The translations under genes and the position numbers were made by a program. The notes under the pieces were generated by a model. It had not been told where the DNA came from. It worked only from the letters and a program-made list of their open reading frames with translations, and ran no database searches. From Pyropia yezoensis (taxonomy: Eukaryota > Rhodophyta > Bangiophyceae > Bangiales > Bangiaceae): a stretch of DNA of 64,000 nucleotides. Positions 8,758 through 20,295 of the stretch are shown here, piece after piece. The stretch is from positions 15,721,186-15,785,185 of the forward strand of contig CM020620.1 in NCBI GenBank assembly GCA_009829735.1, in the 5' to 3' direction. Positions within the stretch are counted from its first letter, which is position 1, and every line of letters begins with the position of its first letter.

Positions 8758-10280
8758 GCTCCTACCTGTCGTCAAATGTCGCGAACCGCCGCTCTACTTT
8801 GTCGGAAAGGCGCATTGAGTCCTCAGGGGATCTGTTTCTCGCTCCTGTTGCATTCCGCCCGCTGTTTGCGCAGTCTTTGGTTCATATGTCCCTGCGCAAC
8901 TACTAATTGGCAGTCCCGGGACCGTCTGCGACAAGGATGCTTCAGCGCTTCCTCACAGCGCGGAACGCGGTGACGCACGGGATGCAGGGGCAAAAGATCC
9001 TGGAGAAGCAGATCAAGGCCGTTGGTCAGGCAGTCAAGTCGACGGCAAATGGACTGAGATTTTGCTCCGGCGGGCACGTGCGGACCGCCGTGGAGCTTTT
9101 CATTGCACTGGAAGGGAGCGAGCCTCACGGGGTGCAGTGGACGACGTCTGTGGCGTCGCCGTCCTTCAAGGGCAACAAGGTGCCGTCAGCGATCTCGCTG
9201 CAGACGATCATGGAGAAGACGTCAAGCAAGCTGCTGCTGGCTGAAGCCAAGACCATGTGGCTAAAAGTATTGCCGAGCGATCCAGACGACTTTCTAGCGA
9301 GCCTCGTCCTCGGCGACAAGGTGGATGCGGGTGACATCTGCTTCCCACAGCGTGATGCGGACTTCATGGGCAATCCCTTCTCAGCGGTCACGTGGGACAA
9401 GGTGCGCACTGTTGGCCTCGTCCTGGCGTCGGGCGAAACTATGCAGCCGCTCATCACGCCGATGATGCTGTTCCTGCTTATGCGCCGTGCCAGGTCGTCG
9501 CGCTTCCACCAAGTGCTGTTGGAGGAGCTGAGGATCGAACCAAAGCCGTCGCCTGCGCATGTCTTCACGGCTAACAACCCGATCCAGTGGCGTCTGTGGG
9601 AGGATTTCTCTGTACGACACGAGATCATCCTCTCCATTGCGCGCTCGCGGCGTTGCGAACAGTACCGAGCCATCACTATTCACGATTTGTACGTGCCAAG
9701 CGTAGGGGCGGTGCACATTGGCTCGTCCTCGCTACTGCATGACGTCCTCGTCGACGCGTCGAGTCCCCGCTCCGCGGTGCATGGGTACAAGAACTTCCTG
9801 GCCATTTTGACGGACGAGAATGACTGGGACCGAGAGAACGCCGTCTTCCATCTTCCTCCGGGTACTCCGGGCGCTGATGCAATAGTATTCTACAAGTGCG
9901 TGGCGGCCCCGGACCTAGAGCTGGTGGGCAAGTGGATCATTGTGGTGCGGCAGCTGAAGCACTCGGGCGCTGAGTCATCTGCACGACTTAAGCCCTCGGA
10001 CGCTGCAGAGATCTGGACGCAGTTCCCCACGGACAGCGTGATGGGGAAGGACGTGTTTAATGAGTGGAAGGGACGCATGGTGTGCATCAACTCTGCCAAT
10101 CGAAAGCACGCCGACTTCTCCCACCTGCCCGAGCCGGGGAACAAGGCTGCACGCGGAGTATGTTGGGCTCAGTCTGTTGTGCTCTCTCGGTCTCAAGTGC
10201 AGTCGTTCCTGGGTCCCACCTTTGCGAGCTACTTGCAGGCCATGGAATGGATCCATTGTGGGACGGTGTGCTCATACTAA
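8758..10280 (+). pseudogene. Crinkler/RHS-like ATPase-nuclease gene, 3' part
   Basis: This continues the frame interrupted at 867: after removal of the element and one target-site copy, 49 codons stay open up to a single in-frame TAA at 8904-8906. The same frame is then open for 457 more codons to 10280. Near the C-terminus are GTPGADAIVFYK and, about 20 residues on, IIVVRQLK, resembling the D...(E/Q)xK core of the restriction-endonuclease-like domain in CRN/RHS proteins. The residue composition is balanced, unlike the Ala/Gly-rich neighbours. The TAA may be a second lesion. A TACTAAT followed by CAG sits there, so a small intron is possible, but the spacing is short. With the insertion the gene cannot be expressed whole. 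Confidence 0.55.
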
Positions 10281-12532
10281 AGAGGTCTTCAAGTGCCTTG
10301 GCCGTAGCAGGACGCCCGACGAGTCGCTGCCATGTGCAGCCCGATTGCCACATTGGCGGTGACGACGTCAGCCGGCAGTGGCAGTGGCGTCGTGCTCGCG
10401 GGCGGGCGTTTGGAAGCGGAGGCAGCTGAAGCGCGTGGCGCTGGAGCAGTTGTTTCAAGCCTCGATGCCACCTCAGCCAGCAAGGGCGCCTGTGCCTGCC
10501 ACCGTCGCCGCTGCCGCGGTGGTGCGGAGTTGGCAGAGGTGGGCGACCACGGCGGCGGCTGCCGGTACTGCTACCCCCACCTTTTTCCCAAAGTACTCTC
10601 TGCCCGTAGCCGCGCGCCGCCTGGGCGGGTACCTGTAGAGCAGGGAGGGGACGGGCAGGGAGTCGTGGCCGCACTCTGGATGCACATCCCGTTGGCGTTG
10701 CCGCCGCCGTCGCCGCCGCCGCCGCCGCCGCCGTCACCCCCGCCACCGCTACCGCCGCCATCGTTGTCGCCACCGTCGCCACCACCGTCCCCGCCACCGC
10801 CATTACTGCCGCTGGTGGTGGTGGAGGTTGCGGCGGCAGTGGCGGTGGTGGCGCCCGTGGTGGTGGCGGCGGTGGTAGTGTCTGTCCTTGATAGTGGGGT
10901 GGGTTTATTCTTCTCTGGTGCGGCGGGTGCGGCGGGCGTGGTGGGCGCCGGCCGGTGCCTGGCCACGCCGTGGTGGGAGGGGTGAGCAGGGTGCGTGGGG
11001 CGGCCCAGGCTCGTGTGGTATGCGTGTCGGGGGTTGTGACAGAGGTGGGGGGTAGCGGGGGCGGGCGGAGTTGGCGGGAGTGGTGAGCGTGTCTGGGGTG
11101 GTCGGGGTGGTCGCCACGTCGGTCGCAACTGCAATACATACACATTGACATTTTTTGTTTTCCGTTCACACACCACGGTGCACCGAAGCTACAGGCAGAC
11201 CATCCTTGTCTGTCGCTTGGCGAGACCCCCCTCCGTCAGCGCTGCTCACAAGACAGACTTGGCTGCTTCGTCTGTAGTGCTCCGCGGCACATCCTCGTCG
11301 GCCGCGGCAAGCTTTGGAGCCCTCGTGGCAGCTTGTTGGAGTGCGGAGGGGGGGGGGGGGTGGCAGGAAAGGGGTCGAACGGAGGGAATGGAGGGGGAGG
11401 TGGCGCACAAGCGGATAAGAGGAAAAAAAAGGGGGGGAGGGAAGCTGACGGAGGAGAGCAACGACAGAGAAGGGGGGCGTGAAGAATACCAACAGACGAG
11501 GAGGAAGGGCGTAGGGGGGTGACAAGCGGCGACGGAGGGGAAGACAACCCCCGGTCCCCCCGTCCCCCCCTTCGGCGGTCAATCCCCCCGCCATCAACGC
11601 AACCGCCCTTGCCCAAGCACCAACCCCGGAGAAGCGTGGCCATGGACCAGAGTGGGATGAAAGGTGCGAAGAAACGGCTCCTGCTCAGGGGCGTGGGAGG
11701 AAGGCGTCCATCTGCTCTATAGAGGCAGATGGCCCTCTATGGTAAATACATGGCTCCTTCTCCCGCACGAACGGGAGCTCTCCCACTCCGACGCTTGGGG
11801 CCGACAGGCGGGGCACCCACGCGCTTGGCCCCCAACCCCGTACGCACCCCAAGCTCGCCCAGCGGCCGCCGACGCTCGCGCGCCCGCCCCCAGTGGTCGG
11901 CCCCGCCCTGCCGTCGTCGTGCGCTCGACCGCGTGCGACAGTGGTCACCCACCACGACGACGGTCCGCACCGCCGCTACCCGCCGGTAGCCCCCACTGTC
12001 CGCGGACCCGGTCCCCCGAGGGAGCCGCCAGGCCGACCGCCGCAGCGGCGGCGGCGGCGGCGGCAGATAGATCGAATGCGTCGTCAGGGTAGGAGGCAGC
12101 GGGGGGGCTGGCCGTCCGCGGCGCGGCACTCGGCGGCACCCGGTCGACGCACCCACGGAAGGGGGGGAGAGCTGCCCCGGGGGCCGCCGCCATCAGAATG
12201 CACGCCCCCCCCTTCTCTCTCTCACTGTGGCGCGCCACACTCGCAGCGGGCCGCCGCGACGTCAGCACCCTGGGCAGACGGCGGCGCGACCCCACCCCCC
12301 CCCCGCCCCCACAAACGCAATCCCATCGACGAGTGCAGCGAGGGGGCAGGTGGGGACCGACGGCGGCGACCAGCAGCAGAAGCAGCAGCAGCAGCAGCAG
12401 TACCAGAAGCAGCAGCCGAAAAAAGCAGCAACATATCGACCTGCCAGCAGCAGCAGCAACAGCGGCAGCTGCTGCTGCAAAAGTAGCTGCTGCTGCTGCA
12501 GCAACAACAGCATCCCGGTCCCCCCCTCTCAC
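10281..12532. other. GC-rich simple-sequence region, no supported gene
   Basis: CCG/CCA-type trinucleotide runs dominate 10690-10880, G-rich tracts lie near 11345-11420, and CAG/CTG runs lie at 12370-12505. Long ORFs exist in most frames on both strands but consist of Pro/Arg/Ala strings without motifs. Downstream exons of the minus-strand UVSSA-like gene may lie here; I could not place them. Confidence 0.6.
12370..12505. repeat. CAG/CTG trinucleotide repeat cluster
   Basis: Imperfect CAG repeats (longest near 12380-12400) are followed by GCTGCT repeats up to 12505. They lie just downstream, on the minus strand, of a candidate splice donor, so probably in intron or 3' sequence. Confidence 0.8.
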
Positions 12533-15033
12533 CGTGGTGGCGGACGGCGCTTGAGCAGCGCCGCAATGCGCTGCTTTGGCGTCGGCGGCCGCTTGGGCGC
12601 CCGCCGCGTGCCGCCGCCGCCGCCGCCGCTGCCGCTGCCGCCGGCCAGGCCCGCCCCGGCCGCCGCCGCCCAGTCTGACGCGTGCCCGCCGGGGAGGGCG
12701 TTGCTGACCCCCCGGGCGCCAAACGCGGCGCCGCCGCGGCGGGCGCCTGTTGCGCCCCCGCCGCCGCTGTCGTCTGCGTCGCCCACCGCCTGGGCGGCAG
12801 TCGGGGGGGGGACTCTGGTCGTCGCTGCAGCTGCAGCGGCCGCTGCTGCCGCAGACGCCCTAGCCGCCGCGGCGCCCGCCCCGCGGGCTACCAGTGCCAC
12901 TGTAGCGGCCGTGCCGCCGCCCGCGCCCACGTCGCCTGCGGGAGGGGTGCGCCCCCCGTTGGGGCCACCGCCCCCCCCGTCGTCGTTGCTGCCGCGGATG
13001 CCAATGACATCCACGGGCACGCCGTTGGTGGCACACGGACCGCCAGCGCCGTCCCCACCGTCACCGCCACCACCGCTGCCGCCACCACGGCCGCCCCCGC
13101 CGTCGCCGTCGCCATCACCGCCGTCCCAGCCACCTTGACTACCATGACTGCCGCCACCGCTGCCGCCGCCCGTCGTGCCACCATTGGCGAGCGCGGGCAC
13201 AGGACTCGAAGCCAGCCATGGCGGCAGCAGTGCCGCGGCCCGGCGGCGGACACCGCCCGCGGCAGCCGCCCCGCGGGCGACCGTGGCAGCCGCCACCGAC
13301 GCCGGGGTGGCGACGGCGGGCGCTGCCGACACCGCTGCCGCGGCGGGCGCGTAAAACACGTCCTCCTCGTACTCGACCACCCCCTCCCAGTCACTGTCAC
13401 TGTCGCTGTCGTCGGCGTCACCGGCAGCACCCCCCCCACCCCCCCCGTCGCGGGCGTCGGCTGGCGTGTCGGCAGACGCCCCCCCACCCCGCTCACGCCC
13501 GCGCTCCCCCCAACCGCCCACAGATGCCACCGCGGCGGCAACAGCGGCGGCGGCCTCGGCGCGGGTGGCGGCTAGCGTCGCCGCCGCGCCCCCGGCCGCC
13601 AGCCGGACCGCGACGGGGGCGTCGCCGGCGGGTGCGGCGGCGGCCGTCAGCGCCGACGCGAGGGCGTCCAGCCGTGCCCGCGACGCGGGGGCGACCAGCC
13701 CCGCCGCCGCATCGCGCACCGCGGCCGCCACCGCGGGGGGAGGGGAGGGGGGGGAGGCAGGGAGCGTCACCACAATGGGCGCCCCCGCCGCCGTTGCTGT
13801 CGGGACTGCCGGCGGCGGGGACAAAGGCGGCCGCACGCCTTCGTCACCCCCCGCTGACCGGGCGGCCGCCACCTCGGCCAGCAGCCCGTCGGCAAAGGCG
13901 GCGGCCGAAGTGGGTGCCGCCGCCGCAGGGTCTGCGAGCGCCACCGCGGCGGCGAGCGTGCGCAGCCCCTCCCGGAGCTCTGCGGTCGCCGCCGCCGCCG
14001 TGGCCAGCGCCTCCTCGGTCGTCAGCGGCGGCGGCAACGCCCGCCGCGGGCGCCGCGGCGGCGGCGGTGGTGGCGGCACCAGCGCCGCCCGCAGGTGCGG
14101 GTACCGCCGCCCCACCGCCGCCACCGACGCGGCAAGACGGGCGGTCACCTCGGCGGCAGGGGCGGTGGCGGCAGAGCCGCCGCGCGGGACCCCACCCGCC
14201 TCCCCCCCGCCACCCGTGGCGGCGGCCGCCCACCCCACCCACCCGCGCACCGTCGCAGTGGCCACCGCCTCGGCGGCGGCGGCCTCGGCCGCCCGCGCGG
14301 CCGCGGCGGCGCGGCCGCTACTGCCGGGGCGCCCGCCGCCCCCCCCCCTGCGGCCGGCCACCATGGCGGCGGTGCCATCCGCGGCGGCGGCCGCCGCCGC
14401 CGCCGCGTCCACCGCCGCGCCCAGCAGCCGCCCTGCCGCGGCGGCGGCGGCGGCCCGAAAGGAGCGGCTCCGCGCCCACAGCGCGTCGGCGGCCACCCAC
14501 GCCGCCGCCCGCCCGGCGGCCGCGCACCCCGCCGCCGACCCGCCGCCGCCACCGCCGCCGCCGCCGCCACCGCCACTGCCACCGCCACTTCCACTGGCGC
14601 CACCGCCGGCAGGCGCCATCGCGGCGGCGGCCAAGAGGGCAAACGCCTCGGCCGCGCCCGGCACGCCCAGCGGGCGGACGACTGACAAGAGGGGACCCAC
14701 ATCGAGCGGCGGGGGGGACCGCCCCGCGGCGGGGGCGGCGGAACGCGCACCGCTTCCGCCGCCGCCACTGCCGCCCCTGCCGCCGCCGCCAATGCTGCCG
14801 CCGCCGCCGCCGCCGTCGCCGCCATTGCTGCCGCCGCCGCCGCCGCCACTGCCGCCGCCGCCGTTGCCACCACCACCACCGACATGTCCGCCGCTGATGC
14901 CTGCTGCTGTCCCGCCGGGGGGGCGCCCCGCGAGGAGGCCCGCCAGGATGGCCGCCGCGGTGGGCGGGGGGGCGTCGAGGAGTGCTCCCACCGTGTCGCG
15001 GAGGGTGTCAAGAGCGGCCGCGTCGAGGGCCAT
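12533..15033 (-). CDS. UVSSA-like protein, first exon(s)
   Basis: The minus-strand frame is open for about 834 codons from ATG 15033. It is interrupted by Gly/Ala low complexity but keeps helical blocks. The block WARSRSFRAAAAAAAGRLL, then a TVRGWVGWA segment, then VTARLAASVAAVGRRYPHLR resembles in order and spacing the VHS/ENTH-like N-terminal domain of UVSSA, the transcription-coupled repair scaffold. A later acidic DSDSDSDWEGVVEYEED resembles the acidic aromatic/valine motif by which UVSSA and XPC bind the TFIIH p62 subunit. The expected C-terminal DUF2043 zinc region was not found. The apparent stop follows CACG|GTGAGAGG, a good donor at 12531-12532, so the gene probably continues downstream. 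A different VHS-like protein is possible. Confidence 0.4.
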
Positions 15034-17626
15034 ACTGGAAGGGAGGTGGAGACGGAGGTGGGGGTGCAAGTGGGAGGGGAGGTGTGGGGGACGTGGATGG
15101 GGAATGGGGGGAGACGTGGGTGGGAGGTGGGGGGGAGATGAGGGCGGGGCAGTGGGCAGAGCCGGGTCGGAGAGGAGTCGTGGTTGGGAGGCGGCTGCCC
15201 GGCAGCGCGCGTGTCACACGTGGCAGACAGCAGCGCGGAGAGTCCATCGGTTCGCGGCCTATGGATGTTTTGTGTCCGTGCTCAGCACCGCCCCCTCTGC
15301 TCCCCATACCTCTTTTGCAAAGTCGCTCCCTCCTTTTTTTGCACTTCCCCTACTACGGCTCCCCCCCGTCTTTTTTTTCTTCCACGTCGTCCACTAATGC
15401 GCCGCCCCGATGGCCAACAGGGAGAGACTCTCTGCTCCCGTTTGTCTCCTCCATCCCCCTTAGTCGTTCAGGCAGACGCGCAGCAGGCCGTCAATGACGC
15501 CGGTGGTGAGGCAGCGGCAGCGGTCGCGGCGGAGGCGACACGCCGCCGTGTCGCCCCATGCGGGGGGTACCCAATTGGGGCGGAGGAGAGGAGTGGCAAG
15601 AGTAAGGGGTGAGGGGAAGGATGCGGCGGGCACCCCGTCGTCACGCCGCCCGTAGCCGCGCGCAGCGCTCTCTGTCACAGGCTCGGGCTGCTGCGGCGGG
15701 CGCGCCTCTGTGAGTCGCGAAGCGCGGGGGGGGCGGGTACCAGCGGCGCCAGGCGAGCAGCGGCGGCGGCGGCGGCGGCGGCGTGGTGGTGGGAGGCCGC
15801 TGCGGCGCCGCCGGCGAGGCGGCCCCAGCCGCGGCTACACGCGGCTGGCGCCGCCGCCGCCGCCGCCGTTGCCGAGCGGCTGTGGCTGTCGGCCACGCTC
15901 GCGGGGCGGTGGGCGGCGGAGTGCAGCACAGGTGCCACCGCCAGGCTCCAGAGTGGCGGGAGGAGGGAGAGCCCTTCCCTGTGGAGAGAAGGGTTGCGTG
16001 GGGGGTCGCGGGGGAAGTGGTCACCACGCGCCCGCAGGGGGCACACGGTTGCCCGCCTCCCCCCCCCCGCTCCCCCCATGCCAACCCCCCTTCCCGCCGG
16101 GTGGTCCCCCCCCCGCCGCCGACGCCCCACCCCGCATGGGTGTCGCGGTCGAGCGCGACCACCAGGTGCGTATCCCCCCCTCGCACGGCGTGCCCCCCCC
16201 CCCCCCCCCCCCCCCGCCCCCTGGCGGATGGCCAGTCCCACCGCTGCGCGCTGGACGGGTGGGAAGGGCGCGGCAACGCGACCGCCCCACTGACGCGTTG
16301 CAGCCGCTCCTCGCCCCACTTTGTATGACATGGAGCAATGGCCGCCGCCGAGTGACCCGCATGGACAGTAGCCACCCGCGCAAGGACGCGTTGCTGCGCT
16401 CAAAGGCGGGGGCATCACCCCCGCACCATACAAAGCAGAGGTCCGCTTTGCCCACAAGCCCGCCACGGCGCCCAGCCGCAGGGGGGGAACCTGCAGTAGA
16501 GTACGATGATAAAGAGGCAAGGAAGGAGGTCAACGGGAGACGCCTGGTTGCGTCTTGTTCCCCCTTCTTGCTGTCCCCCCGGCCGCCTCCCCGGGGCGCC
16601 CCCGTTCCATCCCTCCCTCCACCCTCCGTGTCCCTGACTGGCGGCGTGCCACCACCCCCGCCCCCCCCGAGGCTTTGTCCCAACCGCGTGCCGCCACCGG
16701 GCCGCGCCCCCAGCCTGGGCGGTGACCTCCCGCGGGGGGACGCTGACCTGTCCACGGTGGGCAGCCCGTCGAAAGGGCGTGCGCGCGTGGCCACAGCCGC
16801 CACACCCGCCGCTAACGACACAGATGGAGAGGGGGGGGGGGGATGGGGCGCGTCGGGGAGTGGGTCCGTCTCATCTGCATCGACTACGGCCGCCCGCCCC
16901 CGCAACACGGGCGTCACGGGCGGCAGGGGGGCGGGAGCCCCGTCCGCGCGGTGGCCACAGCCTTTCACTTCCCCCACGCCCCCGGCACCGCCTCTCTTTT
17001 CCCGACAACGCCACGGGTACGAATACCTGTACCCCCCCAGGGTTCCCCCCCCCAGGTAGGGGGTCGAGCCCGGCGACGGACTCGGCGTCGGTGCCACCCT
17101 TTGCCCGCACCCGCCGTGTCGGCGAAGACATCTGCGTCTGAATTTTTTTTTTGTCTGTTTTCCACGCCCGACCAGCGTTGTGCGTGTGAGAGCAAAGGAC
17201 TAGGAAAAGAAGCCCATGAGCGGTTGAGGTGGGGGAGAGGGGCGGGATGCCGCCCCCCGTGGGCCGCCGCCCCGCCGCCGCCCACGGCCAAGGCTGCCGG
17301 CGCGGTGGGGGTGCGGCGGCGACATCATCGCGCCGCCGGCAGTCCCCCCAACGCGGCGGCCACAGCCCCACCAGGAGCAAAAGGCCGTTGAAGCCCCCCC
17401 AGCTCCCTTACCACCACCACTCCCCCATCAAAAAAAAGAGGTACGCCTCAGCCCACTGCCGGGCGGAAAGGGGCGGCGTGGCCCTCACCCCGCCCCCGCC
17501 CACGCGGGCCGAGTAGTGAACGTGTCGCCACGCCGCCAGCCGGGGGGCGCGTGGTCGGCAGCCGGCCGCACCACCCGCCCGCTCCACCCGCCCCCCCCCC
17601 CCCCCCCCCCCCTCTCCTCCCGGCGG
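15034..17626. other. GC-rich interval with weak exon candidates
   Basis: The sequence is G/C-homopolymer-rich (for example the C run near 16194-16216). No protein domain is recognised in any frame. Splice-like sites exist on the minus strand (TTCAG near 17133 and CTCCACAG near 15980), so part of an unrecognised spliced gene could lie here. Confidence 0.5.
15675..15978 (-). CDS. possible terminal exon of an unknown gene
   Basis: On the minus strand a pyrimidine-rich CTTCTCTCCACAG acceptor precedes an open stretch of about 100 codons ending at 15675. It begins EGLSLLPPLWSLAVAPVLHS and ends in a basic tail. The third-codon positions are GC-rich and the first third is hydrophobic. No family is recognised and the upstream exon is not found. 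Confidence 0.22.
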
Positions 17627-19290
17627 CTATAGACCCACCAGGAGGAGCGCGTCGAGCAGGTGGGAGCATGCCTCGGCAATCGCGTCCAGGGTCTGCTGGT
17701 GGAAGCGGGCGTCCTCAAACTGCGGTGGCAGGCAACGCCACCACCCGCCCAATCGCACCCGCAAGCAGTAGGCAACCACCCGTCCACGGGGGGAATCCAG
17801 AGGAGGAATACCCAGAACAAAGAAACAACAAGAGGCGCAGCGGCAGGTAACTCCACGAAAGTACACGCCGCAAGGCCAGCCAGGACGGGTCAGTCGTCGT
17901 CCCCCCCCCACCCCCTCTAGGGACGCCAGCCGGGCGTCTATGCAGCGCCGACCGCTGCCGCATCCCCTGGGAGAAAGGGGTTTTCTCAGCGCATTGTTGC
18001 GCTCGTCGCTCGCTCCCACCCCCATTTTCCTATTATTCCCGCCCCCCCTCGCTTGTTTCCACCCACTCCCACTCCTCTCAGTCCTTCCAAGACGCCAAAG
18101 GCACCTCCTTCCTCACGTACCTTGGGTGTGGCCGGCAGGTGCCGCTGCGGAGCCCCCTCAAAGTCCCTCACAAGCCGCACTCGCGCTTCGACGGCCGCCA
18201 GATCCAGGCCCTCCTCCCCCCCCGCCGCCCCCCCCGTCCCTGCGGCGGCAGCCGCCGCCGCGGACGCCAGCAACCGCTCCCGTACCCGCTCGTCCACGGG
18301 GACGACCAGGTCAAACGCGGAAAGGTCGGCCACCTCAAACGCCGCGCACGGGCGGTCGTCGGTGAGGTCGAGCCCCCGCTCAGCGGCGGCGACCACCACC
18401 TCCCGCCGCAGCGTCGCGCCCGGCGCCGAGTCGAGGCCCGCCGACAGTGCCAGCAGCCGCCGTGACACACCGCGCGCCGCAGCGGCCGCGGCGAGCGACC
18501 GCTCCATCACAATCGCCCGCTCACAATCCTCAGACACAAACAGCACGCTGACGGTGTGCGCGGGGGGGCGGGCCCGCTCCGCCACCCGCCGCGCGCCGGC
18601 CAGCCGGCGGGCCGCCGCCGCCGCCGCCGCCTCTGCTGCGGCCACGTCAGCGGCGCGGTCGTCGCAGTCATCGTCGGGGGCGCCGGGGTCCCCCAACTGG
18701 CCCCAGACCGCGTCAGCTGCAACGTCGACTGTGGAGGGGGGCACCGGCGACGGCGACGGCGTCACACCGTCTGCGGCCGCTGGCCGCTGCGACGGCACCG
18801 CCGCGTCGGGGGCACCCCCCCCCACGAGGTCCGCACGCGCCGCCGCGTCCGCACCGTCGGCGTGAAGGAGGTGCGCGAGGGAGCGGGACCGCCGCCACGC
18901 GTCGAGTGCCGCCTCCACCGTGTTCACCACGGGCGCCGCGTCGGCGGGCGGGTGCGTCACGGGCGAATCTTCCCCGCCGCCACCACCACCGCCACCACCG
19001 CTGCCGCCACCGCCAATGCTACCGCCATGGTTGCCGCCGTCATGGTCACCGCTGACGCCGCCGCTACCGCCGCCACTGCCGCGGTCCGCAGCCGCGCGGA
19101 GGAGCACCCGCAGCGGCGGCAGCGGCGGCGGCGGGGAGCCGGTTGACAAGCCACCCGCCCGGCGACGGCCGTCGGCCGAGTAGTCGGTGACGGCGGGGCG
19201 GCCAGACAAACCGATCAGGGGGGGGCGAGCCGCCCGCAGCACCGGGAAGGGGGCAGCGACAAACAGGGTCGGCGGCGGTGGTAGCGCCAT
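17627..19290 (-). CDS. low-molecular-weight phosphatase-like protein, spliced
   Basis: Exon 1 runs from ATG 19290 to 18121 (390 codons) and ends CCCAAG|GTACGT. The last exon is 17719-17627 after CACCGCAG, in matching phase. The N-terminus (about 50 residues, Pro/Ala/Arg-rich) could be a plastid transit peptide, followed by Gly- and acidic-rich low complexity. The C-terminal half follows the LMW-PTP fold: VSVLFVSEDCERAIVMERS, LSAGLDSAPGATLRREVVVAAAERGLDL, then DLSAFDLVVPVDERVRERLL. The last exon (FEDARFHQQTLDAIAEACSH) matches the terminal helix. The catalytic C-x5-R-S loop is not preserved: serine stands at the cysteine position and the loop is shorter. The exon with the DP loop is not placed; an acceptor CTTTCTCCCAG ends near 17967. 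Probably a binding protein or dead enzyme. Confidence 0.5.
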
Positions 19291-20295
19291 ATGGTGGCGG
19301 GGGGTGAGCGCTTGCCCCTCCCCCCGCCCCCTCCTCCCCAACATGGCCAGAGGGGCCGTCGCGGGGTAGGCGACTGGGAGAGATCGATGGACGCCTGGGG
19401 CGGAAGGGGAGTCGTAGGGAGGAGGACGATGCAGCGAGGCGGCAGTGGTCCTCCCGGCGGCGCGCCTGCGCGGTGGCACCACGCAAAGGGGGGGAGGCGA
19501 GAGGTGGAGGTGGTGAGTTGGGCAGAGAGGTCAGGGCGTGGGCAGGAGCCAGGCGGAGCGGACTTGGGTGTGTTGGCAGCAGAGGCGGTGTTCGGTGCAT
19601 CCCCCGACGAGGGTGCGTCCCCAACCCGCTCCGCGAGAGCGGTTCCAGCACACCCACTCGTACTTCACCCCTGCATTTTCCATAGCCCAAGAGAACGAGC
19701 TCTGTTCCAAGTCCAATAACTACTAGCTTACAGTATTCCCGGCAGTCCCAGTCCAGTCTTCACTCCCCCGAGACGTGAGCACACATGTGGGCCACCTGTT
19801 GGTGGCAATTGAGTCATGGTCAGAAAGTGACAACCCTTATGTGGCGCTCAATACGCTAAGACATAGCGCATCGTAACGCGACACATGAGCAGAGAGCTGC
19901 TGGCTTCCTCTGCGCCGTCTGCCGTTTTTTCTTCCTTTCTTGGTCTCTCCCACATGTCAGGCAGGGGCGAAGTGCGCAGGGGAAGAACCGACCTCTACGG
20001 GGACAACATCGCCCATCACCCCTCGCAGTATCAAACCCCTCTCAGAACCTCTTTCCTGAGGGGGTCCACCGTTCGTCACTATATGACGAGGAATGTCTCT
20101 TTTCGCCCGTGACTCATGGCTGTGGCCTGGGTCACTCCCGAACCCGCGTGCGACCAGCGAGGCCCGGTGCAGCTTCCCCGTTTCTCGAGCTGTGTATGCA
20201 CGTACATACATACATGCACGCCTGCTGACGCCGCCGGCCTGTGCTTCTTCAATTACGGTCAAACCCACTTGTCTATTCCACGCCTGCCTAACGAG
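19291..20295. other. intergenic, divergent promoter interval
   Basis: This lies between the divergently transcribed phosphatase-like and NicO-like genes. GC content falls after about 19700. No gene, RNA or long repeat is recognised. Confidence 0.6.

Noticed and set aside
12227-15397. Long plus-strand ORFs opposite the UVSSA-like gene (up to about 640 codons)
   Set aside because: They are Pro/Arg/Ala strings created by GC-rich antisense codons; no motifs or plausible starts.
15710-17097. Overlapping 350-450 codon ORFs on both strands
   Set aside because: Low complexity in every frame with no recognisable domain; only the short terminal exon candidate is kept at low confidence.
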